DNA of 64,000 nt from Hamadaea flava (GCF_024172085.1 NZ_JAMZDZ010000001.1:3472001-3536000), one strand, 5' to 3'; positions 1-9,223 are shown, counted from the first letter of the stretch. Made by a program: numbers and translations. Notes: a model not told the origin generated them from the letters alone.

Positions 1-1450
1 TCGCCGCGATCGAGATCCAGGCGCCCTTGGTGAACTTGGTGACCAGCACCAGGATCAGCACGAAGCCGGTCAGGATCATGCCGAACGTGTTGATCGCCCG
101 GGACCGCTTCATCTTGGCGCGTACGCCGGGGTCCCGTTCGGTACGCAGCAGCCGGTTCCAGTGCCGGATCATGCCGGTCTGCGACAGCGTGAAGGACACG
201 AACACGCCGACGATGTAGAGCTGGATCAGCTTCGTGGTCTCCGCGCGGAACGCCACGACGAGGACCGCCGCCGCGGCGGCCAGGAAGACGATGCCGTTGG
301 AGAAGGCCAGCCGGTCGCCCCGGGTGTGCAGCTGCCGCGGCAGGAACCGGTCCTGGGCCAGGATCGAGCCGAGCACCGGGAAGCCGTTGAACGCGGTGTT
401 GGCGGCCAGCACGAGGATCAGGGCGGTCATCGTGAGCACGACGAAGTAGCCGAACCGGAAGTCGCCGAAGACCGTCTCGGCGAGCTGAGCGGTGACCGTC
501 GGCTGCTTCGTGAACGGGGCCGCGCCCTCGATCTGGCTCTCGGTGCAGCCGATCGCGGGGTTCACCTGGAAACACTCGACGTACTGGAGTTTGGTCTCCC
601 GGGCCAGCAGGATGATGCCGGCCATCATGGCGATCGAGATCGACCCCAGCAGGAGCAGCGTGGTCGCCGCGTTCCTGGACTTCGGCGGCTTGAACGCCGG
701 TACGCCGTTCGAGATCGCCTCGACACCGGTCAACGCGGCACAACCCGACGAGAACGCCCGGACCAGGAGGAAGACGAAGGCGAACCCGGCACCCACATAC
801 AGCCCGTGCTCCGGCTTGATCGTCATGTCGGCGCTGGGCGCACGCAGCTCGTCACCGCTGATGAAGATCCGCCAGACCCCGACGACGATCATTCCGCCGA
901 CCGCCACCATGAACGCGTACGTGGGAATGGCGAAAGCGGTGCCGGCCTCCCGGATGCCGCGCAGGTTCATCGCCGTGACCAGTGCGATCAAGGCGACCGC
1001 CGCGCCCACCTTATGCTCGCCGACGTACCCGATCATGTCGCCGAGGGCGTCCACCCCGGACGAGATCGACACCGCGACCGTCAGGACGTAGTCCACGAGC
1101 AGGGCGCTCGCGACCGTCAGGCCGAACTTCGAGCCCAGGTTCACCGTGGCGACCTCGTAGTCGCCACCACCCGACGGATACGCGTGCACGTTCTGCCGGT
1201 AGGAGGCGACCACGGTCACCATCACCACCGCGACGGCCAGCGCGATCCACGGCGAGTACAGGAACGCCGCCGCGCCTGCCGCCGACAACGTCAACAGGAT
1301 CTCCGCCGGGGCGTACGCGACCGAGGACAACGCGTCGGAGGCGAACACCGGCAGCGCGATCCGCTTCGGAAGCAGCGTGTGATGCAGCCGGTCGGAGCGG
1401 AACGGGCGACCCAGGAGCAGGCGTTTCAGCACGGAGGTCGGGTTCGGCAC
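1..1450 (-). CDS. KimA-like APC-superfamily potassium importer (3' end outside window)
   Basis: Multi-spanning inner-membrane transporter running off the left edge, so the C-terminal soluble part is missing. The SDALSSVAYAPAE stretch (about residues 38-50), YPSGGGDYE (91-99), a SSGCAALTGVEAISN segment and a later RGDRLAFSNGI segment match the Bacillus KimA (YdaO) high-affinity K+ importer closely. The start is GTG at 1450, next to conserved sequence. It is divergent from two TrkA-type regulatory genes, the usual actinobacterial arrangement, which supports a role in K+ uptake. KimA is c-di-AMP controlled in Bacillus; no riboswitch fits in the 126-bp intergenic region. K+ specificity is inferred from homology. 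Confidence 0.8.
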   Translation of the reverse strand, partial: MPNPTSVLKRLLLGRPFRSDRLHHTLLPKRIALPVFASDALSSVAYAPAEILLTLSAAGAAAFLYSPWIALAVAVVMVTVVASYRQNVHAYPSGGGDYEVATVNLGSKFGLTVASALLVDYVLTVAVSISSGVDALGDMIGYVGEHKVGAAVALIALVTAMNLRGIREAGTAFAIPTYAFMVAVGGMIVVGVWRIFISGDELRAPSADMTIKPEHGLYVGAGFAFVFLLVRAFSSGCAALTGVEAISNGVPAFKPPKSRNAATTLLLLGSISIAMMAGIILLARETKLQYVECFQVNPAIGCTESQIEGAAPFTKQPTVTAQLAETVFGDFRFGYFVVLTMTALILVLAANTAFNGFPVLGSILAQDRFLPRQLHTRGDRLAFSNGIVFLAAAAAVLVVAFRAETTKLIQLYIVGVFVSFTLSQTGMIRHWNRLLRTERDPGVRAKMKRSRAINTFGMILTGFVLILVLVTKFTKGAWISIAA

Positions 1451-1576
1451 ACCCGCAGCCTACGGCTCTTCGGCACCCTTGTGCGGTGCGGCCCGCCCCG
1501 ACGATCTTCCGGGCCGGGTGGCCTGCCCACAGCCACCTGGGTATGGCACGCTCACAGGTGAGGACAGGAGGCGCGG

Positions 1577-2239
1577 TTGCATATCGTGATCATGGGCTGC
1601 GGACGGGTGGGATCGACCGTCGCACACAGCCTGGAGAGCCGCGGCCACTCGGTGGCCGTCATCGACCAGGACGGCGACGCGTTCCGCCGGCTCCCGGCCG
1701 ACTTCTCCGGAATCACCGTCACCGGAGTGGGCTTCGACCGCGAAGTCCTGATCCAGGCGGGCATCGAACGAGCCGACTGCTTCGCCGCCGTCTCCAGCGG
1801 CGACAACTCCAACATCATCTCCGCCCGGCTCGCCCGGGAGACCTTCGGCGTACCGAACGTCGTAGCCCGCATCTACGACCAGAACCGCGCCGAGGTCTAC
1901 GAACGGCTCGGCATACCGACCGTCGCCACCGTGCGCTGGACCGCCATGCGCATCGTCCGGCAGCTCCTCCCGGAGGAGACCGGCGAAGTCTGGCGCGACC
2001 CGACCAGCGTCGTGTCGATCGTCGAGGCTCCGCTGCACGCGGACTGGATCGGCCGCCCGCTCACCGCGCTCGAGGAGGCCGCCGGCACCCGGGCGGCGTA
2101 CGTCATGCGCTTCGGGCTGGGCATCCTGCCCACCGTCTCGACCGTCCTCCAGGATGGCGACCAGCTGTTCATGCTGGTCACGGACGAGATCGCGGCAGCA
2201 GTCCGCAAGGTCACCGGCTCCGCCCCCACCGCACACTGA
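1577..2239 (+). CDS. TrkA-family potassium uptake regulatory protein (first copy, CeoB-like)
   Basis: Cytoplasmic NAD(H)-binding gating subunit of about 220 residues. A Rossmann GxGxxG lies at residues 7-12 with the acidic strand-2 end at about D31 (RCK/TrkA_N), followed by a TrkA_C-like domain in the last 80 residues. The start is TTG, preceded by AGGAGG-like sequence at 1567-1571. A second TrkA follows after 9 bp and a KimA-like transporter is divergent upstream. The pair corresponds to CeoB/CeoC of mycobacteria. No TrkH/KtrB channel is in view, so the partner may be the divergent permease or a distant channel. Confidence 0.88.
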   Translation: MHIVIMGCGRVGSTVAHSLESRGHSVAVIDQDGDAFRRLPADFSGITVTGVGFDREVLIQAGIERADCFAAVSSGDNSNIISARLARETFGVPNVVARIYDQNRAEVYERLGIPTVATVRWTAMRIVRQLLPEETGEVWRDPTSVVSIVEAPLHADWIGRPLTALEEAAGTRAAYVMRFGLGILPTVSTVLQDGDQLFMLVTDEIAAAVRKVTGSAPTAH

Positions 2240-2248
2240 GGAGTCCGC

Positions 2249-2908
2249 ATGCGCGTCGCCATCGCCGGAGCCGGCAACGTCGGCCGCTCGATCGCCCAGG
2301 AGCTGGTCGAGAACGGCCACCAGGTGCTGCTCATCGAGCGCCTGCCCAAGATGTTGCGGCCGGAGCGCGTACCGGCCGCGGAATGGGCCCTCGCGGACGC
2401 CTGCGAGCTGTCCAGCCTCCAGGAACTCGACATCGCCAGCTGTGACGTCGTGGTCGCCGCGACCGGCGACGACAAGGTCAACCTGGTGCTTTCCCTGCTG
2501 GCCAAGACCGAGTTCGCGGTCGCGCGCGTGGTCGCCCGGGTCAACCGGGCCGAGAACGAGTGGCTGTTCACCGAGCAGTGGGGCGTCGACGTCTCGGTCA
2601 GCAAGCCACGCCTGATGGCGGCGCTGGTCGAAGAGGCGGTCACGGTCGGCGACCTGGTCCGGCTGATGACCTTCCGGCAGGGCGAGGCCAACCTCGTGGA
2701 GATCACGCTTCCGTCGACCGCGCCCTACGTGGGACGCCCGGTCCGCGAGATTCCGCTGCCGCCGGACTCCGCCCTGGTCGCGATCGTGCGCGGTCGGCGG
2801 GTCATCGCACCGAGCCCGGACGACCCCATCGAACCGGGCGACGAACTGATCTTCGTGTGCACGACCGCGGTCGAGGAACAGGTACGCGCGACGCTGCTCG
2901 GCGTCTAG
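2249..2908 (+). CDS. TrkA-family potassium uptake regulatory protein (second copy, CeoC-like)
   Basis: Second RCK-type regulator, 219 residues, in the same operon as the preceding trkA gene (9-bp gap, GAGG ribosome site, ATG start). GAGNVG at residues 7-12 is the nucleotide-binding loop; the C-terminal 75 residues resemble a TrkA_C ligand-binding domain. The two copies are diverged paralogs, so a heteromeric gating ring is plausible but not shown. A 19-bp perfect hairpin follows within 25 bp of the stop and probably ends the transcript. Confidence 0.88.
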   Translation: MRVAIAGAGNVGRSIAQELVENGHQVLLIERLPKMLRPERVPAAEWALADACELSSLQELDIASCDVVVAATGDDKVNLVLSLLAKTEFAVARVVARVNRAENEWLFTEQWGVDVSVSKPRLMAALVEEAVTVGDLVRLMTFRQGEANLVEITLPSTAPYVGRPVREIPLPPDSALVAIVRGRRVIAPSPDDPIEPGDELIFVCTTAVEEQVRATLLGV

Positions 2909-2928
2909 CCCGCTGGCTGCGCTTTGGG

Positions 2929-2989
2929 TGCAGATCACGGTTACGCACGCTTCACGGGCTGGTTTTCGCCTGCGTAACCGTGATCTGCA
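2929..2989. repeat. Dispersed hairpin repeat, copy 1
   Basis: Perfect 19-bp inverted repeat (arms 2929-2947 and 2971-2989, starting TGCAGATCACGG) with a 23-nt loop, between the convergent trkA and DUF3159 genes. It shares the CAGATCACGG arm core with copies at 24998, 45850 and 57391. The position suits a bidirectional transcription terminator; no U-run follows either arm. Confidence 0.85.
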
Positions 2990-3058
2990 TGAGTCCTACG
3001 CCGGGCGGCGGGAGCGGTGCGCCGGGTTGGCGAGCCGTGCGCCGGACAGGCGGGAGGC

Positions 3059-3766
3059 TCAGGCCGGGTCGGCGGCGCGGATGCGGCGGACGGCGTACAC
3101 GGTGAGCGCCAGGAGCAGCAGGTACGGCGGGTAGCCGAGCACGATCCGGGCGATGCCGAGCGCGACGTCGGCGTGCGCGAGGTACAGCAGGTACTGCAGG
3201 CCGGCCTTCAGCAGGTAGGTGGCCGCCCACAACACGGTCAGCCAGGCGAACGCGCGGACCAGGCGGGGTTCGGCCCGCCAGCCCTTCTTCCCGCCGTCGG
3301 CGACGACCGAGTAGATCCAGCCGACCAGCGGCTGCCGGAACGCGACCGAGCCCAACAGCGCGATGCCGTAGCAAAGGCTGTAGATGATCCCGGGCAGGTA
3401 GAACGAGCGCTCCTCGCCCGACCGCCAGGCCAGGATCGCGCCCAGGGCGATGCCGACGAGCCCGTTGACCGCGAACCGCACCGGCTTGCCCTGTGCCAGC
3501 CGCCAGCCGGCCAGGCCGACCGCCACCGCGACGGACGCGATGATGGCCAGCTTGAGCGCGGGCTTGTCACCCAGCACTCCCCAACTGTCGTCCGGGACGA
3601 CCGCGCCCAGGATCATGTTGGCGACGATGAAGACGAGCACCGGGATGCCCGACTCGACCAGACCGCGCCAGCCGCCGAGCTGCTCGGCCATCTGCTCGGA
3701 CAGCGGTGGCAGCTTGTCCGGATCGCGCTCCTCGGTCGCCACGGATCCACGCGCGTCGTCGGTCAT
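3059..3766 (-). CDS. DUF3159 integral membrane protein
   Basis: 235-residue protein with a charged N-terminal tail of about 35 residues, then roughly six hydrophobic segments. The LSEQMAEQLGGWRGLVESGIP stretch and the central SFYLPGI segment are typical of DUF3159. Function is unknown. It is the first of a backbone block (DUF3159, OB-fold, DUF3710, dut) found in the same order beside the TrkA genes in many actinobacteria. The gene starts 7 bp after the upstream OB-fold gene stops, so the two are probably co-transcribed. Confidence 0.85.
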   Translation of the reverse strand: MTDDARGSVATEERDPDKLPPLSEQMAEQLGGWRGLVESGIPVLVFIVANMILGAVVPDDSWGVLGDKPALKLAIIASVAVAVGLAGWRLAQGKPVRFAVNGLVGIALGAILAWRSGEERSFYLPGIIYSLCYGIALLGSVAFRQPLVGWIYSVVADGGKKGWRAEPRLVRAFAWLTVLWAATYLLKAGLQYLLYLAHADVALGIARIVLGYPPYLLLLALTVYAVRRIRAADPA

Positions 3767-3773
3767 CGGTGCC

Positions 3774-4172
3774 TCACTTCGGGGCGTCGAGCGAATAGTG
3801 CGGGTTGTAGATGACCTTGTGACCGTCCCGGACGGCGACGCGCCCGGCGGCGGTCAGCGCCCGGCCCGGTTCGATGCCGGCGATGTGCCGCCGGCCCAGG
3901 AAAACGAGCGTCACCACGTCGGTGCCGTCGTAGAGTTCCGCCTCCAGCGTCGGCAGGTTCGTCCGCGGCGTGTAGACCACGGTGCGCAGCCGCCCGGACA
4001 GCTTCACCAGCTGCCCCCGGCGTACGCGGTCGGCGCAGACGCAGTCGGCCTTCGCGCTCTCGCGCCGAACCTCCTCCGACTCCAGCTCTTGATCACTCGC
4101 CGTAAATTTTCGCAGGAAGCGCCGCAGACCGGACACCTCCGGCTGGGACTGTTGATCCTCGACGGCCGCCAT
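3774..4172 (-). CDS. Small OB-fold nucleic-acid-binding domain protein
   Basis: About 132 residues, with a five-strand OB-fold-like core over the last 85 residues (a GQLVKLSGRLRTV strand, then the ELYDGTDVVTLVFLGRRHI region). Its conserved place between DUF3159 and DUF3710 supports the family call. The substrate is unknown; a tRNA/ssDNA-type binding fold is inferred. I chose ATG at 4172, since a TTG 24 bp further upstream (4196) lacks a better ribosome site. Either start leaves the OB fold intact. Confidence 0.75.
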   Translation of the reverse strand: MAAVEDQQSQPEVSGLRRFLRKFTASDQELESEEVRRESAKADCVCADRVRRGQLVKLSGRLRTVVYTPRTNLPTLEAELYDGTDVVTLVFLGRRHIAGIEPGRALTAAGRVAVRDGHKVIYNPHYSLDAPK

Positions 4173-4228
4173 GATCCCGTCGTCACACCCTCTCAAGCAT
4201 CAATGCGACTTCTCTAGCGTACGTCGAT

Positions 4229-4972
4229 TTATGCCCGGCGTGGCCGGGGCGAGGGCTTGCGGCTCAGTTCATCGCTCGGGGTGGTGTCGGTCAGGCTCGG
4301 TGCGGCGCCGTCGGCGGCCTGAGCGGCGGCCGCGTCGGCCATCTCCCGGGGCAGACGCAGCAGCAGCGGCTCCCGGACCGGCTTGGCCTCCGGCCCTCGG
4401 GCCACGACCAGGCCCTGCAGGCACTCGACGAGCGGCTCGGCGGTGCCGGGATCGACCGCGGCCGGACCTTGGTAGACGCCGCGCACCATCCACCGCGGCC
4501 CGTCCACGCCGACGAAGCGCAGATCGGTCAAGCCGTCGGGGGTACGCACCCGGGCGCGCAGCTCGGTGCCGTAGACGCCAGGCTCCTCCTCGGCCGCCAC
4601 CCCGTCGTCGAACAGGGACTTGCGGATCTCCGCGCGTACCTCGTCCCAGATGCCCTCGCCGCGCGGAGCGGCGAAGACGCCGAGCTGGAGGGCGCTGTCC
4701 CCGTGCACGAGGACCACCTGCTGGATGATCCCCTCGGCGTCGGCCTGCACACGCAGGTCGACCCCGTCGATCGCCGGGACGAGCAGGGCGCCCAGGTCGA
4801 GCCGGGCCACCCCGGCCGGGGCTTCGGCTTGGTCGTAGGGGCCGAGATCTTCCAGCGACTGCGCGTCGGCCTCCTGCGGGAGGTCGTCGGCGTCAGCCGG
4901 GAGTCGGCGTTCCGCGCCGCGCCGAGGAGCGTCGGCCTTCGCGTGTCGGCCGTTGCGCTGGCGGGAGAACAT
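4229..4972 (-). CDS. DUF3710 protein
   Basis: About 247 residues. An acidic, probably disordered 50-residue N terminus precedes the conserved DUF3710 core (QADAEGIIQQVVLVHGDSAL and the DLRFVGVDGPRWMVRGVY region), and the protein ends in a basic Pro/Arg tail. Function is unknown. The ATG overlaps the dut stop as TGATG, indicating translational coupling to dut; a GTG one codon upstream is also possible. It is part of the conserved dut neighbourhood of actinobacteria. Confidence 0.85.
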   Translation of the reverse strand: MFSRQRNGRHAKADAPRRGAERRLPADADDLPQEADAQSLEDLGPYDQAEAPAGVARLDLGALLVPAIDGVDLRVQADAEGIIQQVVLVHGDSALQLGVFAAPRGEGIWDEVRAEIRKSLFDDGVAAEEEPGVYGTELRARVRTPDGLTDLRFVGVDGPRWMVRGVYQGPAAVDPGTAEPLVECLQGLVVARGPEAKPVREPLLLRLPREMADAAAAQAADGAAPSLTDTTPSDELSRKPSPRPRRA

Positions 4973-5472
4973 CACTGCATCGCCTTTCCGATCGGGGCGC
5001 CGGTGAGACTACCGGCCGCGAGCGTGGCGTGACCACCCGTCGATCCGTGGCCGCCGTCGCCGCGTACCGACTCCGGCAGCTCCTCGACGAGATGGAACGC
5101 GGCCCTCTCTACCCGTTGTACAACAAGCTGAGCGATCCGGTCACCCCGAGTCAGGTGGGCGGTGTTCCGGGGGTCGTGGTTGATGAGGTTGACGAGGATT
5201 TCGCCCCGATACCCCGCGTCGACCGTGCCGGGCGCGTTCAGCACCGTGAGCCCGACTTTCGCGGCCAGCCCGGAGCGCGGGTGGACCAGGCCCACGAAGC
5301 CCTCCGGGAGCGCTATGGCCACCCCGGTACGCACCAGGCGGCGCTCCCCTGGGGCGATCGTCACATCCTCGGCCGCCACGAGATCGGCGCCGGCGTCGCC
5401 GGGATGCGCGTACGCCGGCATGGGCAGCTCGGCGTCGAGCAGGCGCACGGCGATGTCAACCTGACTGGTCAT
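4972..5472 (-). CDS. dut: Deoxyuridine 5'-triphosphate nucleotidohydrolase
   Basis: Hydrolyses dUTP to dUMP and pyrophosphate, keeping uracil out of DNA and feeding dTMP synthesis. At 166 residues it has all five motifs of the trimeric dUTPase: HPGDAGADL (23-31), HPRSGLAAK (64-72), [10 protein letters not shown] (83-92), RGDRIAQL (109-116) and [10 protein letters not shown] (137-146), where His replaces the usual Phe in motif V. The ATG at 5472 has a GGAGG site; longer upstream extensions of the frame lack family similarity. It is coupled to DUF3710 downstream. Confidence 0.96.
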   Translation of the reverse strand: MTSQVDIAVRLLDAELPMPAYAHPGDAGADLVAAEDVTIAPGERRLVRTGVAIALPEGFVGLVHPRSGLAAKVGLTVLNAPGTVDAGYRGEILVNLINHDPRNTAHLTRGDRIAQLVVQRVERAAFHLVEELPESVRGDGGHGSTGGHATLAAGSLTGAPIGKAMQ

Positions 5473-5595
5473 CTTGAACCTCCGGGGGAAGGACCTTACC
5501 GAGTGCTCCGGCGGGACCGTCAGACACGTCGCGAGGCGCGCGGCGAACGCCGCCCGCCCAGCCCGGCGGGTACCCGCCGGGTACCCTCGGTCACC

Positions 5596-6111
5596 ATGGC
5601 ACCCGCACGGACAACGGCGACACCCCGCCTCACGGAACGGCTCACCGTCCCCTGGTGGTGGTGGCCGCTGGGGGTCGCTCTCGCGGCCTTCGCCGCCGCC
5701 GAGATCGGCCTCGGCGCGCCGGGTCCCCGGGGCTGGGCGCCGCTCGCCGTGCTGCTGCCGTTGACCGTCGGGCTGCTGCTGTGGTTCTCCCGGCTCCGCC
5801 TGCGGCTGACCGAGCCCGAGGACGGGCCGGAGTTCGAGATCACCTTCGGCAACGACCGGGCCCACCTGCCCTTGAGCGCCATCCGGGAGGTCGTGGCGCT
5901 CGACGCGTCGGGCCGCGCCGACCTGCTCGGCCGGTACGCCGACCCCAACGCGTTCGTCGTGTTGCGTCCCTGGATCGGGACCGCGGTGCAGATCGTCCTC
6001 GACGACCCGGCCGACCCCACGCCCTACTGGCTGGTCTCCACGCGCCGTCCGGTGCAGTTGGCCGAGGCGCTCCGGGACCGCCTTCCCGCTGAGGCCGCAC
6101 AGGCCCGCTGA
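5596..6111 (+). CDS. DUF3093 membrane protein
   Basis: 171 residues with two adjacent transmembrane helices near the N terminus (about 22-60), then a soluble domain ending in a [17 protein letters not shown] region characteristic of DUF3093. Function is unknown. It is divergent from dut, exactly as in the mycobacterial sigA region. The start is ATG 5596; no strong Shine-Dalgarno is visible, and the 123 bp to dut must hold both promoters. Confidence 0.85.
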   Translation: MAPARTTATPRLTERLTVPWWWWPLGVALAAFAAAEIGLGAPGPRGWAPLAVLLPLTVGLLLWFSRLRLRLTEPEDGPEFEITFGNDRAHLPLSAIREVVALDASGRADLLGRYADPNAFVVLRPWIGTAVQIVLDDPADPTPYWLVSTRRPVQLAEALRDRLPAEAAQAR

Positions 6112-6124
6112 GACGGCCGCCAGC

Positions 6125-7000
6125 TCAGTTCGGGGGCGGCGCGGGCGGTAGTGCGGGCGGCAGGCCCGGACCCGGCAGAGCGGGCCGGTGACGCAGGCGC
6201 AGATCGCGGCGGACGGCCTCGCCCAGTGCCTTGGTGGACCGCCGGTTGAGGAAGCTGGCGACGGCCGCACCGGTCAACAGCGGCCCGAGGGTGGTCAGGT
6301 TGCGGCCCAGCCGCTTGACGATCATGTCGCGCAGTTCCTTGCGGGCGGCCGTCCCCAGGATCGAGGCGACCCCGCCGCCGGGCAGGAACGGATTCACGCC
6401 GCGCTTGTGCGCCCAGGACTGCAGCAGGGCGGCCGAGCGCTGCGTCGTGGTGCCCACGACCGGCTGCCCGTAGACCTGGTGCAGTTCGCCGATGAGCTTC
6501 AGTTCGAGGCCGATGACGGCCACCGTCTCGACGGCCAGCAGCACCGGAGTGGACAACAGCGTCGGCGGCACCGCCCACTGCACCGAGCCGACGCCGCCGC
6601 CGATGGCGCCGATCCCGGCGGTCGACCGGGCGGCGTTGCGGACCAGCCGCTCCGCCAGCGCGTCGCCGTCCAGCCCCGGATAGTGCCGGCGCAGGGTGTC
6701 GAGATCGCGTACCGGCACATGTGGAGCGAGGTCGGCCACCGCGTCGGTGACCCAGCGGACAGCCTTGCCCGGCTGGAAGAGCCGGCCGACGCCACGCCCG
6801 CGCAGCGCGGTGACCATGCGGGAGATCGCCTTGCGGCGGCTCGCGCTGTCCAGATCGGACTCCGCCAGCTCGGCCACCGCCCGGCTGAAGCCGTCGACGT
6901 CAGCGGCCTTCTCGTCGAACGTGTCCGGCGGACCGGCCGGGTCGCCGGTACGACCGGTGCCCGGCATGTCGTCGCCGGGCACCGCTTTCTCGCTCGCCAT
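6125..7000 (-). CDS. Conserved hypothetical membrane-associated protein
   Basis: 291 residues with a GGAGG site 7 bp before ATG 7000. The N-terminal 60 residues are acidic and probably disordered. The middle holds a glycine-rich hydrophobic stretch ([20 protein letters not shown], then a [15 protein letters not shown] helix), and the C terminus is proline-rich. I do not recognise a named family with confidence, though the glycine-rich hairpin-helix pattern recalls EcsC-like proteins. It faces DUF3093 convergently and lies downstream of DUF4193 in the same direction. Confidence 0.6.
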   Translation of the reverse strand: MASEKAVPGDDMPGTGRTGDPAGPPDTFDEKAADVDGFSRAVAELAESDLDSASRRKAISRMVTALRGRGVGRLFQPGKAVRWVTDAVADLAPHVPVRDLDTLRRHYPGLDGDALAERLVRNAARSTAGIGAIGGGVGSVQWAVPPTLLSTPVLLAVETVAVIGLELKLIGELHQVYGQPVVGTTTQRSAALLQSWAHKRGVNPFLPGGGVASILGTAARKELRDMIVKRLGRNLTTLGPLLTGAAVASFLNRRSTKALGEAVRRDLRLRHRPALPGPGLPPALPPAPPPN

Positions 7001-7078
7001 GAAAAGCCTCCTACCGCGTCGTGGGCTTGTGAACAGTTGACCCGACGGGGTCAACCATCGCTACCCCGTTGCGCCGGA

Positions 7079-7375
7079 TCAGATGCACTCGCGGCAGATG
7101 GGCAGGCCGTTCTTCTCGCCGGCCAGCTGGCTGCGGTGATGCACCAGGAAGCACCGGGAGCAGGTGAACTCGTCCGCCTGCAGGGGCACCACCTTGACGC
7201 TGAGTTCCTCGTCGGCCAGGTCGGCTCCGGGTAGCTCGAAGCTTTCCGCCACCTCGGTCTCGTCGACGTCTACGCTGCCCGACTGCGAGTCGACGCGACG
7301 GGCCTTGAGCTCCTCAAGGCTGTCTTCGCCGAGTTCGGCCTCGTCACGGCGCGGGGCGTCGTAGTCGGTCGCCAT
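7079..7375 (-). CDS. DUF4193 zinc-ribbon protein
   Basis: 98 residues, acidic, ending in a compact CxxC...CxxC ribbon (FTCSRCFLVHHRSQL near residue 70, then PICRECI at the end) that should bind one metal ion. The start MATDYDAPRRDEAELG is typical of DUF4193. Found only in actinobacteria and located between dut and the LytR_C gene in many of them; function unknown. A GTG four codons upstream is possible, but the ATG has the GAGAGAA site. Confidence 0.85.
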   Translation of the reverse strand: MATDYDAPRRDEAELGEDSLEELKARRVDSQSGSVDVDETEVAESFELPGADLADEELSVKVVPLQADEFTCSRCFLVHHRSQLAGEKNGLPICRECI

Positions 7376-7772
7376 CGGTTCTCTCACACTCCACTAACTC
7401 GTAATTCCTGCGGTGCGTCCTGAGCCGCGCCGCGCGTGGGCGTCGTCGGCCGGTCCCAAGGGACGCGGCACAATACCTCGCCTGTGTCGGTGATGTACGC
7501 CCAAGCGCGCCGGGATGTTCCCAATGTGACTGAGCCGACAGCCGAGCGAGACAAAAGTAGGGTCAGCCGCCCCCCGAACATCGTCGGCGCGCCGGTGGAT
7601 ATTCGGCCTTTCCGCCGGGTCCTGCCCTCGGGGGCGGCGTCCAACGGTTACCCTCACCGTGCTGGGCCGGTGCGCGTCACCCTTGTCCGGCGAGCGAAAC
7701 GGCTCGTCGGCGGACGCGTCGCCCCCATTCCGCCACATCGTCAATCGCCTTACATCGACGGGGAGCTGGGAC
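7376..7772. other. 397-bp divergent intergenic region
   Basis: Separates the divergent DUF4193 and LytR_C genes and should contain both promoters. The only promoter-like element I see is a TAnnnT hexamer (TACCCT, 7649-7654) with no matching -35. The open frame running from 7659 into the LytR_C gene has no family similarity before 7773. No RNA gene or repeat is evident. Confidence 0.5.
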
Positions 7773-8318
7773 ATGAGCTTCGCACGCATCCGAGCGCTGG
7801 CGCTGGTCGCCGTACTCGTGCTGGCCGCCGGAGTGCTGACCGTCATGGCGTTGACGAAGGGGACGGGCAGTTCGGCGACACCGGACGCGTGCCCGTCGGG
7901 CTACACCGTGGTGGACATGGAGCTGCCGAACGACAACCGGAACATCCACATCAACGTCTACAACGCGACAGACAAGGCCGGCCTGGCCGGGACCGTGAAG
8001 CTCGACTTCGAGTACCGGCGGTTCAAGGTCGAGAAGACGGGCAACAACCCGCTCGGCAAGCCGGTCAGCGGCGTGGCCATCCTGCGCTACGGCCCGAAGA
8101 AGGTCGGCGCGGCGTACGTGCTGGACGCGTACTTCCTGAACAACGCGGTCCACGAATATGACAAGAATCGGACTGACGAGACGGTCGACGTGATTCTCGG
8201 CCCGGGTTTCAAGCAGCTCGCCACCCAGACCGAGGTCAACCAGGCGTTCACCGCCCTGGCCGGCGCGGGCGGGCCCCAGCTGCCCAAGAACTCCTGCCCG
8301 GCCAAGCAGACCGACTGA
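7773..8318 (+). CDS. Membrane-anchored LytR C-terminal (LytR_C) domain protein, Cei-like
   Basis: 181 residues with one N-terminal transmembrane anchor (about 7-27), then an extracytoplasmic LytR_C domain (MELPNDNRNIHINVYNATDK region and a VDVILGPGF segment). The start is ATG 7773, with GGGAG at 7761-7765; the longer upstream frame is unsupported. The syntenic mycobacterial gene between DUF4193 and suhB is, as I recall, the cell-envelope-integrity protein Cei. Exact function is unknown. It ends at a perfect bidirectional hairpin shared with suhB. Confidence 0.82.
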   Translation: MSFARIRALALVAVLVLAAGVLTVMALTKGTGSSATPDACPSGYTVVDMELPNDNRNIHINVYNATDKAGLAGTVKLDFEYRRFKVEKTGNNPLGKPVSGVAILRYGPKKVGAAYVLDAYFLNNAVHEYDKNRTDETVDVILGPGFKQLATQTEVNQAFTALAGAGGPQLPKNSCPAKQTD

Positions 8319-8344
8319 CGCGGCGCCCGCTGAGGCGCCGCGTC
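8317..8344. terminator. Bidirectional terminator hairpin between LytR_C gene and suhB
   Basis: Perfect 11-bp stem (8317-8327 with 8334-8344) and a 6-nt loop between two convergent stops, with its left arm overlapping the TGA of the LytR_C gene. There is no T-run, as is common in high-GC actinomycetes. Confidence 0.75.
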
Positions 8345-8352
8345 GCCACGAC

Positions 8353-9162
8353 TCAGGGGCCGCTGTCGGCGTCCAGCTCGACGAGTTGGTCGTGCAACTG
8401 CTTGTGCAGCGCGGGCGGGGCGGCCAAGGCCAGGTCCGCGCCCGCCGGCTTGCCGCTCAGCCCGGTGACGAGCAGTCCGGCCTCCCGGGCGATCAATCCG
8501 CCCGCCGCCAGATCCCACGGGTTCAGACCCCGTTCGTAGTACGCGTCCAGCATGCCCTCGGCCGCCGCGCACAGGTCGAGCGCGGCCGAACCGAACCGGC
8601 GGATGTCGCGTACGCGGGTGATCAGACCGGCCACCACGGCGCCCTGCACCGCCCGCCGCTCCGCCGAGTACGCGAATCCGGTGCCGACCAGCGCCTGTGC
8701 CAACACCGTCTGGGTGGAGCCGGAGAGGCGTCGATCACCCCGCCACGCTCCCCCGCCCAGAGTGGCATGCCACTCCTCGCCGGAAGCGGCGTTCACCACC
8801 ACCCCGGCGATCACCTCCCCGTCCGCCTCAGCGGCGATGGAGACGGCGTACTGGGGTAATCCGTAGAGGTAGTTCACGGTGCCGTCGATCGGGTCGATGA
8901 CCCAGCGGACGCCGCTCGCCGCGCTGTCCTCCTGGACCCCGTACTCCTCGCCGAGGAAGCCGTCGCCGGGCCGCACTGCCCGCAATTCCTCGACGATCTG
9001 CCTTTCTACGGCCCGATCGGCGGCGGTGACGACGTCGGTCGCCGTACTCTTGGTATCGACCTGTCCGATAGCCTCGGTTCGCGTCCGGCGAGCCGTCTCG
9101 GCAGCCCGCCGGGCCACCCGCTGTGCCAACTCGAGCAGCTCTCGTGCATTCTGTTCCACCAC
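8353..9162 (-). CDS. suhB: Inositol monophosphatase family protein (SuhB-like)
   Basis: 269-residue Mg2+-dependent phosphatase acting on inositol-1-phosphate or related sugar phosphates. All signature motifs are present: GEE (71-73), DPIDGT (90-95) and WDLAA (216-220), which form the metal site. Length is normal. It occupies the suhB position of the sigA neighbourhood and is divergent from sigA. The polyphosphate glucokinase that lies between suhB and sigA in mycobacteria is absent here. True substrate (myo-inositol-1-P or another) cannot be told from sequence. Confidence 0.92.
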   Translation of the reverse strand: MVEQNARELLELAQRVARRAAETARRTRTEAIGQVDTKSTATDVVTAADRAVERQIVEELRAVRPGDGFLGEEYGVQEDSAASGVRWVIDPIDGTVNYLYGLPQYAVSIAAEADGEVIAGVVVNAASGEEWHATLGGGAWRGDRRLSGSTQTVLAQALVGTGFAYSAERRAVQGAVVAGLITRVRDIRRFGSAALDLCAAAEGMLDAYYERGLNPWDLAAGGLIAREAGLLVTGLSGKPAGADLALAAPPALHKQLHDQLVELDADSGP

Positions 9163-9223
9163 GATCCCATCCTCGCAAAGGCACGATCGGCGCGCGCGAT
9201 GGGATGATCACCAGAACCGGCGC

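Noticed and set aside
161-1561. Long plus-strand open frame (466 codons) over the KimA-like gene
   Set aside because: Antisense to a transporter with clear family motifs; Arg/Asp/Gly-rich composition typical of a high-GC shadow frame.
1451-1576. c-di-AMP (ydaO) riboswitch for the KimA-like gene
   Set aside because: Only 126 bp separate divergent genes, too short for the riboswitch plus two promoters, and no conserved motif was seen. A GGTGGC/GCCACC hairpin there is small.
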